Shown here: positions 28,853 to 39,076 of the stretch, piece by piece
Layout: every line of letters begins with the position of its first letter
Numbering within the stretch: position 1 is the stretch's first letter
Origin: Halalkalibacter krulwichiae
Lineage (GTDB): Bacteria; Bacillota; Bacilli; Bacillales; Bacillaceae_D
Length of the DNA: 64,000 nucleotides
Assembly: GCF_002109385.1 (NCBI RefSeq)
Contig: NZ_CP020814.1
Location: 2,565,501 to 2,629,500, forward strand
Direction of reading: 5' to 3'
Notes under the pieces: model-generated
What the model saw: the letters and a program-made list of their open reading frames with translations, nothing else
What the model was told of the DNA's origin: nothing
Database searches by the model: none
Translations under genes and position numbers: made by a program

Positions 28853-30611
28853 TTACACCAACTCCTTACTAGCTTCTACTTTTTTCTTGCAAATCTGATG
28901 CAACTCACCAGGTAAGAACGGATTTCCATCATATTTTAATACATGTTCAATTTGAACATCGCCTACATTCATCTTAATTATATTAGCTAATTGTGCAGTC
29001 GCATTATTTTCAACAACAATTACTTTTTTCGCTTTAGCAATTTGTTGCTTTAATGCATCTGCTGGGAAAGGATGCAATAAACGAATTTGAGCATGATTAA
29101 CCTTAATACCATCAGCTTCTAGTCTTGGCATTGCCTCTTCAATTGTACCGCGCGTTGAGTTCACTCCAACAACCAAAATATCTGCTTCTTGGTGTTCTGC
29201 ATGAACATGTAACGGATTCTTAAATGTATTAGGCAAATCAGCTAATTTCCGCAAACGCTTATCCATTTGAGCAATACGGTTTTCTGGACTCTCTGACGGT
29301 TTTCCAGTTTCATCATGCTCTACTCCAGTCACATGGTGAATGCCATTTTTCATTCCTGGAATTACACGGTTTGAAACACCAGAATCCGTTACTTCATAAC
29401 GCTTATAATAAGTACCATCAATTCTCTCTGGCAATTCTTCACCAAGTTTAAGAGCGCCACGACGAATTTCAACTCGATTATAGTCTAACGGTTCTACTGT
29501 TTGCTTTCCTAACGATAGAGCTAAATCAGTTACTAGTATAACTGGACATTGGTACTCCTCAGCTAGATTAAAAGCCTCAACTGTATCATAAAAAGCTTCT
29601 TCAACCGTACTTGGTGTCATGACAATTTTTGGGATATCGCCATGCGTGCTATAGATCATAGCCATCAAGTCTGATTGTTCTTGCTTTGTCGGTAATCCTG
29701 TACTTGGTCCCCACGTTGCGTGTCAAAGATCACAAGGGGTTGCTCTGTCATTCCTGATAAACCAATGGCCTCTGCCATTAAAGATAAACCAGGACCTGCA
29801 GAAGCAGTAAATGCACGAACCCCAGCATAGTTTGCACCAATTGCCATTGTACAAGCAGCGATTTCATCCTCTGTTTGAATAACGGTGCCTCCAAATTCAG
29901 GAACTCTCTTAATCATATATTCCATAATTTCAGAAGCTGGCGTAATTGGGTAAGCCGCCATGAAACGGCTTCCTGCTGCAATAGCTCCCATTCCAATTGC
30001 ATCATTTCCAATCATAAACATTCTTTTCTTACCATCTGCTGGTGCTAGTCTTAGCTCTGGTAGATCACCAGCTTCATTACGGAAATACTCTGCTCCAGCA
30101 CGAATAGCTTCCATATTTTTCTCCACTACAGTGGCGCCTTTTTTCAAAAATAAGTCTTCAACAACATCTTGATAAGTTGATGGGTTAAGACCTAAAATGG
30201 CACTCGAAGCACCTACAGCAACCATGTTTTTCATAAGAGATGTACCAAGTTCTGTTGCAATTTCAGTAAATGGTACAACGAACAAACGAGCTTCATAACC
30301 TTCTGTAACAACAGGGTTAAATTTAGCATCAGCAATAATCACACCATCTTGACGAAGCTCATGAATATTTACATCAATTGTTTCTTGGTCAAATGCAACA
30401 AGTATATTTAAATCGTCTGATATCGAGTTTAACGGTTTCGTGCTAACTCGGATTTTATTATTCGTATGTCCACCCTTAATTCTAGATGAGAAATGACGAT
30501 ATCCGAATAGAAAATAACCTTGGCGATTTAATGCCGAAGCAAAAATCTCACCTGTGCTCTCAATTCCTTCCCCTTGCTGACCCCGACTTTCCATGATAAT
30601 TGCTCTCTCAC
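28853..30611 (-). pseudogene. korA: 2-oxoacid:ferredoxin oxidoreductase, alpha/gamma subunit KorA, frame broken at two G runs
   Basis: The gene reads as one 586-residue KorA if a single G is added at 30581-30584 and again at 29709-29712. From GTG 30611 (after GAGGAG) it would begin MREQLSWKVGGQQGEGIES, the family start, whereas the observed frame is shifted after WKV. The gamma-type domain (GYRHFSSRIKGGHTNN) is followed by the alpha domain (YPITPASEIMEYM, GPGLSLMAEAIG) and a C-terminal domain. Near 29710 DTQRG should continue GPSTGLPTKQEQSDLMAM, encoded one frame over. Both breaks lie in G runs, suggesting sequencing error; if real, the enzyme would be dead. Confidence 0.87.
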
Positions 30612-31039
30612 TCTCTTCACTCCTCATTTGTCTTTTAGACTATATAGCACGTAATTAAAATTATAGTTATTTTAGCACATTTCCGAGTAGACTACTAGAA
30701 TTTATTTTAACTTTAATCTAATGTAGGAACTTAAACGTCATTATAATAGTCCCTCTCCTCTAAAAATGCAAGTTATTTTTCCTGTCGCTTCTTCTCTTCA
30801 GCCGACTTCTCTCGTTTTCTTAATTAATATTTCACCATTTTATACATTGAATATTTCTCCTTACATGTGACAAACTATCCAAAATAAAACCAGATTTATT
30901 TTCTCTCTTCGGCCTAACTATGACATTGACCTTTTAAAAAGAGATCTAGTCATTTGAACGGTCATAATGGTAATAAAACCTCTTTAATCAGACTCTTAAA
31001 AGATCAATATCATAGATAACGTTAAAAGGAGAGGTTAAC
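30612..31039. other. Divergent intergenic region korA / gerXA
   Basis: No coding sequence seen in about 430 bp. AT- and pyrimidine-rich. It must hold the korA promoter and, on the plus strand, presumably a sigma-G promoter for the ger operon; I could not place either with confidence. Confidence 0.4.
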
Positions 31040-31042
31040 GTG

Positions 31043-32749
31043 ATGAAACATCGAAAGCCTCGGCTTATTAAAAAGAAGAAGACAAAACAAAACAACGAAG
31101 ACCAATTTCAAACACCGACAGATCAAACAATCGCAAAATTTAAAAATCAAAAAGTAAACCCCGATATACAACAGTCTATTGAATTTCTGCAAAATTTACT
31201 CGGTGATAATGATGACATGGTTATGAGACGGTTTCATGTATTTGGCAAACATGACGCCGTTCTCTTTTACTTTGAATATTTCAATAATAAAGAAGATGTA
31301 CAGGATATACTGAAATCGTTTATGTATCCACCATTGCATCTAGAAAAGGAGAAAGTTTCAAAAATTTACCTAAAAGAAGTATTGCTAAATGAAACTCTAT
31401 TTCATGCAGATGCTAAGCTCATTGGTGATATATCGACATTGCTCCAAGCACTGATGGAAGGCAATTCAATTGTATTGATCGACGGTTTAAATGAAGCCTT
31501 TGTTATCGGTGCCCGTAATGTTGATAAACGCTCGGTAGACAATCCGGACACTGAAAGAGCGATTCGGGGGCCGCGTGAGGGATTTATTGAACCGATATCC
31601 TCTAATATTGCTTTACTACGTTATCGTTTGCAAACAACAGATTTCTGTATAAATACAATGAAGGTGGGACGCGTAACGAATACTAAGGTGGCTTTATGCT
31701 ACGTTAAAGGAATTGCGGACCCCGGGCTTGTACAGGAAGTAAAAGACCGTGTTACTTCCATTGACATTGATACAATTCAAGACTCAGGTTACATTGAACA
31801 ATTTATTGAAGACAGTCACCTGTCTCCATTTCCACAAATTCAAAATACAGAACGTCCTGACAAAGCAGTTTCGGCAATGCTAGAAGGGAAAGTTGTCCTC
31901 CTAGTCGACGGATCACCATTTGCACTCATTGCCCCTGCTGTTTTTGCCCAATTCTTTCAAACGATCGAGGATTATACCGAACGATTTATGATGGGTAGTC
32001 TACTGAGATTGCTCCGTGTATTAGCTCTTTCTTTTGCACTCTTTTTTCCATCTTTTTATGTGGCAATCATTGCTTTTAATCCGGAGCTTATACCAACAGA
32101 TTTTGCGATCGCCGTCGCTAGTGGACGAGCCGGTGTTCCTTTTCCGACTGTGATAGAAGTTTTATTTATGGAAATTGCGATGGAAGTGCTTAGAGAAGCA
32201 ACAGTACGTCTTCCACAGCAGGTTGGCGGTGCACTGTCGATTGTTGGTGTTTTAGTAATCGGGCAAGCTGCCGTTGAAGCTGGGTTTGTAAATCCAATTA
32301 CAGTCGTTGTCATTGCTTTAACGACGATTGGTTCGTTTGCTACTCCAGCTTATAATGCCGCAATTGCATTGCGAATGCTACGCTTTCCACTCGTAATACT
32401 TTCTGGAATTTTTGGCTTAATTGGGTTAATGTTTGGCTTCATTTTGGTCATGAATCACATTCTTTCTTTAAAATCTTTTGGAGTTCCATATTTAACACCG
32501 ATTGTTCCAGGAGATTTTCAAGGAATGAAAGATACCATTATTCGAATGCCACTTTGGAAAATGCCTAAACGTCCTGGACAGTTTCATCCGAAAAACCAAG
32601 ATCGGTTAGGAAAAAATGAAGACATGGAATTCAATCAAGAGCAAAGTAACCCATTAGATTTACAAGCCGGTTATAAAAGGTGGGATAAGACAAATGGAGT
32701 ATCCAAAAAAGATAACGGCCATTCAAACAGCGATTATCATCGCAAGTAG
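31043..32749 (+). CDS. Spore germinant receptor A subunit (GerAA family)
   Basis: 568 residues. A basic, Lys-rich N-terminal tail precedes the two cytosolic subdomains (residues about 45-290) with the conserved RGPREGFIEPISSNIALLR segment and PDKAVSAMLEGKVVLLVDGSP, then five or so membrane helices (about 315-475) including GRAGVPFPTVIEVLFMEI, then a hydrophilic tail. GTG at 31040 and ATG at 31043 are both possible after AAGGAGAGG. The A subunit forms the channel of the receptor in the inner spore membrane. First gene of an A-B-C-D operon. Confidence 0.93.
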   Translation: MKHRKPRLIKKKKTKQNNEDQFQTPTDQTIAKFKNQKVNPDIQQSIEFLQNLLGDNDDMVMRRFHVFGKHDAVLFYFEYFNNKEDVQDILKSFMYPPLHLEKEKVSKIYLKEVLLNETLFHADAKLIGDISTLLQALMEGNSIVLIDGLNEAFVIGARNVDKRSVDNPDTERAIRGPREGFIEPISSNIALLRYRLQTTDFCINTMKVGRVTNTKVALCYVKGIADPGLVQEVKDRVTSIDIDTIQDSGYIEQFIEDSHLSPFPQIQNTERPDKAVSAMLEGKVVLLVDGSPFALIAPAVFAQFFQTIEDYTERFMMGSLLRLLRVLALSFALFFPSFYVAIIAFNPELIPTDFAIAVASGRAGVPFPTVIEVLFMEIAMEVLREATVRLPQQVGGALSIVGVLVIGQAAVEAGFVNPITVVVIALTTIGSFATPAYNAAIALRMLRFPLVILSGIFGLIGLMFGFILVMNHILSLKSFGVPYLTPIVPGDFQGMKDTIIRMPLWKMPKRPGQFHPKNQDRLGKNEDMEFNQEQSNPLDLQAGYKRWDKTNGVSKKDNGHSNSDYHRK

Positions 32750-33815
32750 CATTACAGGTACTGGTTTAATGACCATTGCTAGAGAAGTGACTGAGGAAGT
32801 CGATACACTCGCTCCCCTTCTTACAAGCACTGGGATCCTAATTGCGTTTCTACCAATTTGGGTCCTCTCTCATCTAGGAAATAAATACAAAGGCAAAACA
32901 CTTTTTCAATATAGTGAAGACATTATCGGCAAATGGCCGGCTCGTTTGATTAATACTTTGCTTATTGCTTTTTTTGCTGTAGCTGCAGGTTTTACTGCTC
33001 GGGAGTTTGGAGCTGTCGTTAGGACCTCTGTCTTACGGGAAACTCCATTAGAGATAATTGTTGTAGCCATTTTAGTTTTAGTTGCGATTTCTTGCCGCAA
33101 TAACATTACGACATTTGCTTATATCCATCATTTTTATTTCCCAATTGTCTTTATGCCCGTTCTTATTATTACGATTGCTTCCTTGCAACACTCAAATGTG
33201 CTTTACCTTCAACCAGTACTCGGAAACAATCCAACCAACCATATTAAAGCAATATTATTGGTGACAGCGATGTTTCAATTTTCTTTTGTACTTACGGTCA
33301 TCATGCCAGCAATGAGAGAATCTCGCCAAGCACTCAAGGCAGCTACATGGGGCCTTGCCCTCTCAGCTGGACTTTATCTTATCATTGTCATTGCCACTCT
33401 TTCTGTATTTGGATCAGAAGAAATAAAGAACCTTATTTGGCCGACATTGGAACTTACAAGAATAACGACTTTACCAGGAGAGATTCTACAGCGGTTGGAC
33501 GCTGCTTATTTAGCTGTTTGGGTTACTGCCGTCTATACTTCTTTATTTTCTAGTTATTTCATTATTGTTTATGGTCTAAAGCAAGTTTGTCGTCTGAAAG
33601 ACCATAAACTATTTTCTTTTTTTATCTTACCAATGGTCTTTTTAATATCTGCTATTCCGCGTAACGTAACAGAAGTGTATAGTTTTGCCGAGTATCTCGC
33701 GATCACTGGCCTTTTTTTTACCATTATCTATCCAAGTTTATTACTTGCTATTTTTTTGATAAAAAAAACAATAGGAAAGCAAGATCACGGAAGGAGTACA
33801 AGCTCTCATGGCTAA
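32694..33815 (+). CDS. Spore germinant receptor B subunit (GerAB family)
   Basis: 373 residues, an APC-superfamily transporter-like protein with about ten membrane helices, starting MEYPKKITAIQTAIIIASS and including SITGTGLMTIAREV in helix 1. The B subunit binds the germinant. It overlaps the A gene by 56 bp, with AAAGGTGG as ribosome site inside that gene, indicating coupled translation. The ligand cannot be predicted. Confidence 0.93.
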   Translation: MEYPKKITAIQTAIIIASSITGTGLMTIAREVTEEVDTLAPLLTSTGILIAFLPIWVLSHLGNKYKGKTLFQYSEDIIGKWPARLINTLLIAFFAVAAGFTAREFGAVVRTSVLRETPLEIIVVAILVLVAISCRNNITTFAYIHHFYFPIVFMPVLIITIASLQHSNVLYLQPVLGNNPTNHIKAILLVTAMFQFSFVLTVIMPAMRESRQALKAATWGLALSAGLYLIIVIATLSVFGSEEIKNLIWPTLELTRITTLPGEILQRLDAAYLAVWVTAVYTSLFSSYFIIVYGLKQVCRLKDHKLFSFFILPMVFLISAIPRNVTEVYSFAEYLAITGLFFTIIYPSLLLAIFLIKKTIGKQDHGRSTSSHG

Positions 33816-35019
33816 AGCATGTTTTAGTTTCTTACTTCTGCTACTGATCGTTTGCCTAAGTGGTTGCTGGGATTATTCTGATATAGAACGAAGGGCCAAT
33901 GTGTTAGGTATTTCTTTTGATATAGCTTCAGTAGAGGAAGTAGAAAAAGAGAGTGAAATTACACATGAAAACAAGCAGGATATAACTTTTCCTCACGAAA
34001 GTGCTGTTCGTCTTACCGTACAAATCGCAAAACCCGGTAGCCTTCCTTTAGGTAGTGCTGGCGAAGGTGGGGTAACTGGCAAAGATACCGTAAAGGTTAT
34101 TAAAGTAACAGGCCGAACGATCAGTGATGCTTGGGAAAACCTTGAACAACAAGTATCGCTTCCTCTTTTCATGGGTCATTTGCGTGTTTTAGTCGTAAGT
34201 GATGCTTTAGCCAAAGCTGGCTTAGAACGGTTTGGGGATTTTTGGAGACGAAATCCAGAAATAAGAAGGACCGCTTGGATGATTGTAGCAGAAGGAACAG
34301 CAGACAAGTATATGGAATTAGAACCCGAATTAGGAAGAATCCCAGCTCTTTATTTAGTTGCCGTTATTGATGAAGCAATTAAAATTGGGAAATTCCCTGA
34401 AGAATATATGGGGATTGCATGGACGAAATATGTTAGTTTAGGTCAAGAACCAATATTACCTTTTGTGACAATTAAAGAAAATGGCAATATAGAAATCTCA
34501 GGACTTGCTTATTTTAGAGATGGAAAACTTATTGGAACAACTAAAGCACTTGAAATCGGTCGTTATATGGCAATTATGGGAATCAATCCGGGTGGTTATT
34601 CTGTCTTACTTCCTTTCAAAGAAGAAGATGCAACAATTATGTTCAAATCGATCAAGCGAAAATCAAGGTTTCGAACGGAGATTGTCAATGGTAAACCAAA
34701 AATTCTGATTAATACTCATGTTGATGGAGAAATAGAGGAAGTATTAACAATGGATTTTACATTAACATCTGAATCTATACGTGAAATTGAAGATGCACTC
34801 AGCCAAAACGCAAAAGAAAGTTTTATGAATTTAATAGCACAGACACAAAAGAATCAATCAGATATTTTTGGTTTTGGTGAACACTTTCGAGCAAAACATC
34901 GGCAATACTGGAATCAACATGTGAAGACAAAAGAAAAATGGGGCGAGATCTATCAAGATTTAGGTGTTGAGTTAAAAGTGACCGCTAGCATTAAACGAAT
35001 TGGAATGAAAAATAAGTAA
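33808..35019 (+). CDS. Spore germinant receptor C subunit lipoprotein (GerAC family)
   Basis: 403 residues with a lipoprotein signal peptide ending in the lipobox LSGC (Cys about residue 20) followed by WDYSDIERRANVLGISFD, the typical GerAC mature start. Domains 1-3 of the GerAC fold follow. The protein is lipidated, attached to the outer face of the inner spore membrane. It overlaps the B gene by 8 bp. Confidence 0.94.
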   Translation: MAKACFSFLLLLLIVCLSGCWDYSDIERRANVLGISFDIASVEEVEKESEITHENKQDITFPHESAVRLTVQIAKPGSLPLGSAGEGGVTGKDTVKVIKVTGRTISDAWENLEQQVSLPLFMGHLRVLVVSDALAKAGLERFGDFWRRNPEIRRTAWMIVAEGTADKYMELEPELGRIPALYLVAVIDEAIKIGKFPEEYMGIAWTKYVSLGQEPILPFVTIKENGNIEISGLAYFRDGKLIGTTKALEIGRYMAIMGINPGGYSVLLPFKEEDATIMFKSIKRKSRFRTEIVNGKPKILINTHVDGEIEEVLTMDFTLTSESIREIEDALSQNAKESFMNLIAQTQKNQSDIFGFGEHFRAKHRQYWNQHVKTKEKWGEIYQDLGVELKVTASIKRIGMKNK

Positions 35020-35034
35020 AGGAGACTAAAGGAG

Positions 35035-35250
35035 ATGCATCAAGATGGAGTCATTTATCTTTCAATTTTCTTGTTTATCTTTTCTGGTATATTTGCACTT
35101 TTTTTTGACAGTGGCATCTACAAACGCGATCAACTTAAAACAGAACAAAAGCTTGTTCGAGTCCTCGGTTGGATTCATATTGCCATCGGAGGAACGATTT
35201 TAGTAGGAAATTGGTGCTACAATGCATGGTTCTACTATTTTCTTATCTAA
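35035..35250 (+). CDS. Small two-helix membrane protein, GerA-receptor D-type subunit
   Basis: 71 residues with two predicted transmembrane helices (about 6-24 and 45-68) separated by a short basic loop (YKRDQLKTEQKLVR). Small two-helix proteins of this kind are encoded at the end of several gerA-type operons and have been described as D subunits that modulate receptor function; the CLC_0170-like family is similar. It lies 15 bp after the C gene with GGAG ribosome sites and before the operon terminator. Confidence 0.75.
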   Translation: MHQDGVIYLSIFLFIFSGIFALFFDSGIYKRDQLKTEQKLVRVLGWIHIAIGGTILVGNWCYNAWFYYFLI

Positions 35251-35259
35251 CAAACCGCT

Positions 35260-35292
35260 AAAAGGAGGGATCATATAGATCCCCCTCTTTTA
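35260..35292 (+). terminator. Terminator of the ger operon
   Basis: AAAAGGAGGGATC pairs imperfectly with GATCCCCCTCTTTT around ATATA, ending in a short T-rich arm. It may also serve the converging spoVS. Confidence 0.75.
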
Positions 35293-35326
35293 ATGGTTCT
35301 TGTTGCATGAAACTGAACCTTGACCG

Positions 35327-35586
35327 TTATCTTGGTTCAACGATTATTTTCATCGCTGTTCGTTCTTCACCCTCAATTTGAATATCTGTAAAGGCTGGGA
35401 TACAAACGAGGTCAATTCCACTTGGGGCGACAAACCCCTTGCAATCGCAATCGCTTTAATTGATTGATTAAGTGCTCCTGCTCCAATTGCTTGAATTTCT
35501 GCTGCTCCTCTTTCACGGATTACTCCGGCTAGTGCACCAGCAACAGAGTTGGGAGTAGACTTTGCTGAAACTTTTAAGACTTCCAT
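35327..35586 (-). pseudogene. spoVS: Stage V sporulation protein SpoVS, frame broken at a G run
   Basis: From ATG 35586 (after GAGGAGG) the sequence MEVLKVSAKSTPNSVAGAL to KAIAIARG is SpoVS. At a run of four G (35435-35438) the frame shifts; one extra base restores FVAPSGIDLVCIPAFTDIQ and ends at the stop at 35327 with exactly 86 residues, the length of SpoVS. It is an Alba-like small DNA/RNA-binding protein influencing sporulation. Loss in a spore former would be surprising, so sequence error is likely. It converges on the ger operon. Confidence 0.87.
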
Positions 35587-35751
35587 TTCTTGTACCTCCT
35601 CTGTAAACAATAGTGGGCTGTCTATGATTACGATTGTTCTCATGCGTCAATATATAAGCAAGGAACTCACTAATCGTACAAGATGTTCATCTAATTCATC
35701 CTATTTCACAAAGTCTATCCTTATTCCTAAAAACAGAAATTTAATCTAATA

Positions 35752-36546
35752 TTATGCATAAAAAGGATGATCTTCGTTAATTAGAATTCTTTTAATCGAA
35801 GTTGCTTGTCCTGTTTTAGGATTTAAATCAATTACAACAGCACTTAATTGCTCTCGCCCCTCAGCTACATTAAATCGGACAGGTAAACTTGTAAGAAAAC
35901 GATGCAGGACCGCTTCCTTCTCCACTCCAAGAATCCCATCATAAGGTCCCGTCATTCCAACATCTGTTAAGTAAGCCGTACCTTGTGGAAGAATACGCTC
36001 ATCAGCTGTTTGTACATGTGTATGAGTTCCTACAACAGCTGACACTCTTCCATCCAAATACCAGCCCATAGCTTGTTTTTCACTAGTAGCCTCAGCATGA
36101 AAGTCAACAAAAATAAACGGTGTCCGTCCATTCAATTCCTCTAATATCTCATCCACTTTTTGAAAGGGACAATCAATTGCTGGTAGAAAAGTTCTTCCCA
36201 TTAAATTAATTACAGCTATTTCAATTTGATTATATTTGAATAATGTATAGCCTTTTCCTGGCACTCCGGCAGGATAATTAGCTGGTCGGATCAATGCCTT
36301 TGCTTGATCAATAAATTCAAAGATTTCTCTATTATCCCAGCTATGATTACCTAATGTGACAATTTGAGCACCTGCATCTAAAAACCCCTTATAAATCTTC
36401 TCAGTAATTCCTTTTCCCGATGCTGCATTCTCTCCATTAATGACTGTAATAGTCGGTTTATATTGCTGTTTAAGCTTCATTGTATATTCTTTCACCATTT
36501 TGCGTCCAGGAGATCCAACAACATCCCCAATAAATAAAATTCTCAT
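35752..36546 (-). CDS. ymdB: Metallophosphoesterase YmdB (2',3'-cyclic nucleotide phosphodiesterase)
   Basis: 264 residues from ATG 36546 (MRILFIGDVVGSPGRKMV), after AAAGGAG. Metal-binding motifs: GDVVG, NGENAASGKG, GNHSWDN, and GTHTHVQTAD. YmdB hydrolyses 2',3'-cyclic nucleotides and affects the choice between biofilm and motility in B. subtilis. The rny-ymdB-spoVS order is conserved. Confidence 0.95.
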   Translation of the reverse strand: MRILFIGDVVGSPGRKMVKEYTMKLKQQYKPTITVINGENAASGKGITEKIYKGFLDAGAQIVTLGNHSWDNREIFEFIDQAKALIRPANYPAGVPGKGYTLFKYNQIEIAVINLMGRTFLPAIDCPFQKVDEILEELNGRTPFIFVDFHAEATSEKQAMGWYLDGRVSAVVGTHTHVQTADERILPQGTAYLTDVGMTGPYDGILGVEKEAVLHRFLTSLPVRFNVAEGREQLSAVVIDLNPKTGQATSIKRILINEDHPFYA

Positions 36547-36655
36547 ATAAACTCCTTTACTCTCTAACATCTATATCCTAATATACTTTTTCAAAGTATC
36601 ATTTGGCTACTAGAAAACGGCTCTACTTACTCCTTCTTAGGATGCCAAAATCCTT

Positions 36656-36690
36656 AAAAAAAATAAAGTGACGAATATCGCCACTTTATT
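36656..36690 (-). terminator. rny terminator
   Basis: AATAAAGTG/CACTTTATT stem overlapping the end of rny, followed by seven U or more on the minus strand. Confidence 0.92.
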
Positions 36691-38248
36691 TTGCATACTC
36701 AACTGCTCTTGTTTCTCGAATAACGGTAACACGAATGTGACCAGGATAATCGAGTTCTTCTTCAATTCGTTTCGTAATATCTCGAGCTAGCTTGTGAGCT
36801 AGTGCATCATCGACGACATCAGGTCGAACCATAATTCTCACTTCACGACCAGCTTGTATAGCATAAGTCTTTTCAACGCCATCGAAGGACTCTGAAATTT
36901 CTTCCAGTTTTTCTAAACGACGAATATATGTCTCAAGCGTTTCTCTTCTTGCTCCTGGTCTTGCTGCTGAAAGCGCATCGGCTGCAGCCACGAGCGTTGC
37001 TATTATAGAAGTTGACTCTGTATCACCGTGGTGAGAAGCAATTGCATTAATCACAACTGGATGTTCTTTATACTTCGTTGCTAACTCTACTCCGATCTCA
37101 ACATGACTTCCTTCCACTTCGTGGTCAATGGCTTTACCAATATCATGAAGAAGTCCGGCTCTTTTAGCAAGCTTAACATCTTCTCCTAATTCAGAAGCCA
37201 TTAGCCCAGCTAAGTGAGCAACTTCCATCGAATGCTTTAACACATTTTGACCATAACTTGTTCTAAATTTAAGACGACCAAGAATTTTAATTAAATCAGG
37301 ATGCAATCCATGAATTCCCATTTCAAAAGTCGTTTGTTCGCCGTATTCTCTAATCGCTTCATCGACTTCTCGACGCGATTTATCAACCATTTCTTCAATA
37401 CGAGCAGGATGTATTCTTCCATCTTGAACAAGTTTTTCTAATGCTGTACGAGCAATTTCACGACGAATTGGATCAAAGCCAGATAAAATAACTGCTTCAG
37501 GCGTATCGTCAATAATTAGATCAATCCCTGTTAATGTCTCTAAAGCACGAATGTTTCGACCTTCACGACCGATGATTCTACCTTTCATTTCATCATTAGG
37601 CAATGTAACAACCGACACGGTTGTTTCTGCAACATGATCGGCAGAACAACGTTGGATGGCAAGAGACAATACTTCTTTCGCCTTCTTATCAGCTTCTTCT
37701 TTCGCTTGTGCCATTCGTTCCTTGACGACAAGAGCCGTTTCATGAGCAAGCTCTTGTTCTACTTCACTTCGAATGGTTTCACGAGCTTCTTCGCGAGAAA
37801 ATCCAGAAATTCGTTCAAGCTCAGCTTGCTGCTTGTTCAAGATTTCCTCCACTTTGCTATCCATCTCTTCAATTTGTCGTTGTTTTTTGGTGAGAGATTC
37901 CTCCCTTTTATCCAAAGATTCTTCTTTCTTATCTAAGGTTTCACTCTTCCGGTCAAGAATCTCTTCTTTTTGAACCAAACGATTCTCTTGTTTTTGAATC
38001 TCATTTCTACGTTCACGAACTTCACGCTCCGCTTCCGTACGAATCTTATGTGCTTCATCCTTCATTTCGAGGACAGCTTCCTTTTTACTCGCTTCCGCTT
38101 CACGCTTAGCATCATCCACAATTTGTTTTGCTGCATGTTCCGCACTAGAAATTTTCGCTTCTGCAATGGATCTTCTAACAAGATATCCAACAACTGCACC
38201 AATACCTGCAGAGACAACAAGCAAAATGGAGATGATTATAATATCCAT
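36686..38248 (-). CDS. rny: Ribonuclease Y
   Basis: 520 residues. An N-terminal transmembrane helix (about 3-23) anchors the protein; a long charged coiled coil (about 30-190) follows, then the KH domain ([20 protein letters not shown]) and the HD domain ([17 protein letters not shown]) that carries the endonuclease site. RNase Y initiates mRNA turnover at the membrane and works with RicA, RNase J and others. Confidence 0.98.
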   Translation of the reverse strand: MDIIIISILLVVSAGIGAVVGYLVRRSIAEAKISSAEHAAKQIVDDAKREAEASKKEAVLEMKDEAHKIRTEAEREVRERRNEIQKQENRLVQKEEILDRKSETLDKKEESLDKREESLTKKQRQIEEMDSKVEEILNKQQAELERISGFSREEARETIRSEVEQELAHETALVVKERMAQAKEEADKKAKEVLSLAIQRCSADHVAETTVSVVTLPNDEMKGRIIGREGRNIRALETLTGIDLIIDDTPEAVILSGFDPIRREIARTALEKLVQDGRIHPARIEEMVDKSRREVDEAIREYGEQTTFEMGIHGLHPDLIKILGRLKFRTSYGQNVLKHSMEVAHLAGLMASELGEDVKLAKRAGLLHDIGKAIDHEVEGSHVEIGVELATKYKEHPVVINAIASHHGDTESTSIIATLVAAADALSAARPGARRETLETYIRRLEKLEEISESFDGVEKTYAIQAGREVRIMVRPDVVDDALAHKLARDITKRIEEELDYPGHIRVTVIRETRAVEYAK

Positions 38249-38410
38249 ACTCTTTCACCTCCCCTTGCTATCTAATTGTTGGTTTTCATTCTGTCATACT
38301 TCATCAGTTATAAAAAAACAAACGCATATTACATTTGATCGCGGAAAAAATAAATATGACATAAAACTTCACCGCATTCCACTTAATTTTAAAGCTCGTT
38401 TTTATGAATG

Positions 38411-39076
38411 TCAAGTGTTGTCAATTTTAGCAACTTCGCTTATCCCATCTCTTATCGAAACTTCATAAGCAAGGTCCCCTGATTGAGCTAAATGATAATT
38501 ATGCGTAATCATAATAATTTGCCGGTTAAACATTGTGCTTAGAGATTTTAGAAATTCATATAAATATAGAACATAATCCCCAGAAACATGCTTCCCTGGC
38601 TCATCCAATAACAACGGACCTTCTCGTCTTGGCTGAACCGTTTCTATTAATGCAACGCGAAGAGCAAGCGTTACTATATCAACGACTCCGCCCCCTCTAG
38701 AATCTTGTGGTCTAGTTTTTATTTTTACCCCTTCATACTCTGATATTACATAAAATTCAGCCACAGCCTTATTCCCATGTTCCTCTAATTCGATTTGAAA
38801 AGCAAACAAAGGACCAAAGACATACTGCAGCGCATTTGTTACTAATGTTTCTATTTGTTGCTTAGCCTGTTCTCTAGCGTACTCTGCAGATTGTTGCAAC
38901 AGCACTCTTGCTTTTTCATATGTATCTATCGTTTCAAAATATGAATCAAGCTCTTTCAGTTTCTCTGCAATCTGTTCTTCTAATAAAACTCTTTTTGCAT
39001 CAAGTCTCATCCACTGATTTTGTGCTTTTTTATATCGTTTTTCAAGTTCCTTCAGTTGATTTGCAACATTAGTCAT
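38411..39076 (-). CDS. Rad50/SbcC-like ATPase, C-terminal half as a separate protein
   Basis: 221 residues. Residues 1-85 are a coiled coil (NQLKELEKRYKKAQNQWMR). The rest is the C-terminal ABC-ATPase lobe: a signature-like SRGGGVVDIVTLALRVAL, Walker B GPLLLDEPGKHVSGDYVLYL, and the H-loop IIMITHNYH. There is no Walker A; that lies in the separate protein at 39329-40756. The signature lacks the usual LSGGE order and the D-loop has no Leu-Asp pair, seen also in phage-type SbcC-like ATPases (from memory). It overlaps the preceding small gene by 8 bp, so four genes form one operon. Likely a subunit of an Mre11-Rad50-like DNA-end-processing complex. Confidence 0.85.
   Translation of the reverse strand: MTNVANQLKELEKRYKKAQNQWMRLDAKRVLLEEQIAEKLKELDSYFETIDTYEKARVLLQQSAEYAREQAKQQIETLVTNALQYVFGPLFAFQIELEEHGNKAVAEFYVISEYEGVKIKTRPQDSRGGGVVDIVTLALRVALIETVQPRREGPLLLDEPGKHVSGDYVLYLYEFLKSLSTMFNRQIIMITHNYHLAQSGDLAYEVSIRDGISEVAKIDNT

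Noticed and set aside
29665..30627. Two-gene arrangement of KorA (split alpha and gamma subunits)
   Set aside because: Some organisms do split this enzyme, but the break lies inside the conserved QRGGPSTG motif and not at a domain boundary, and the frame is restored by one base.
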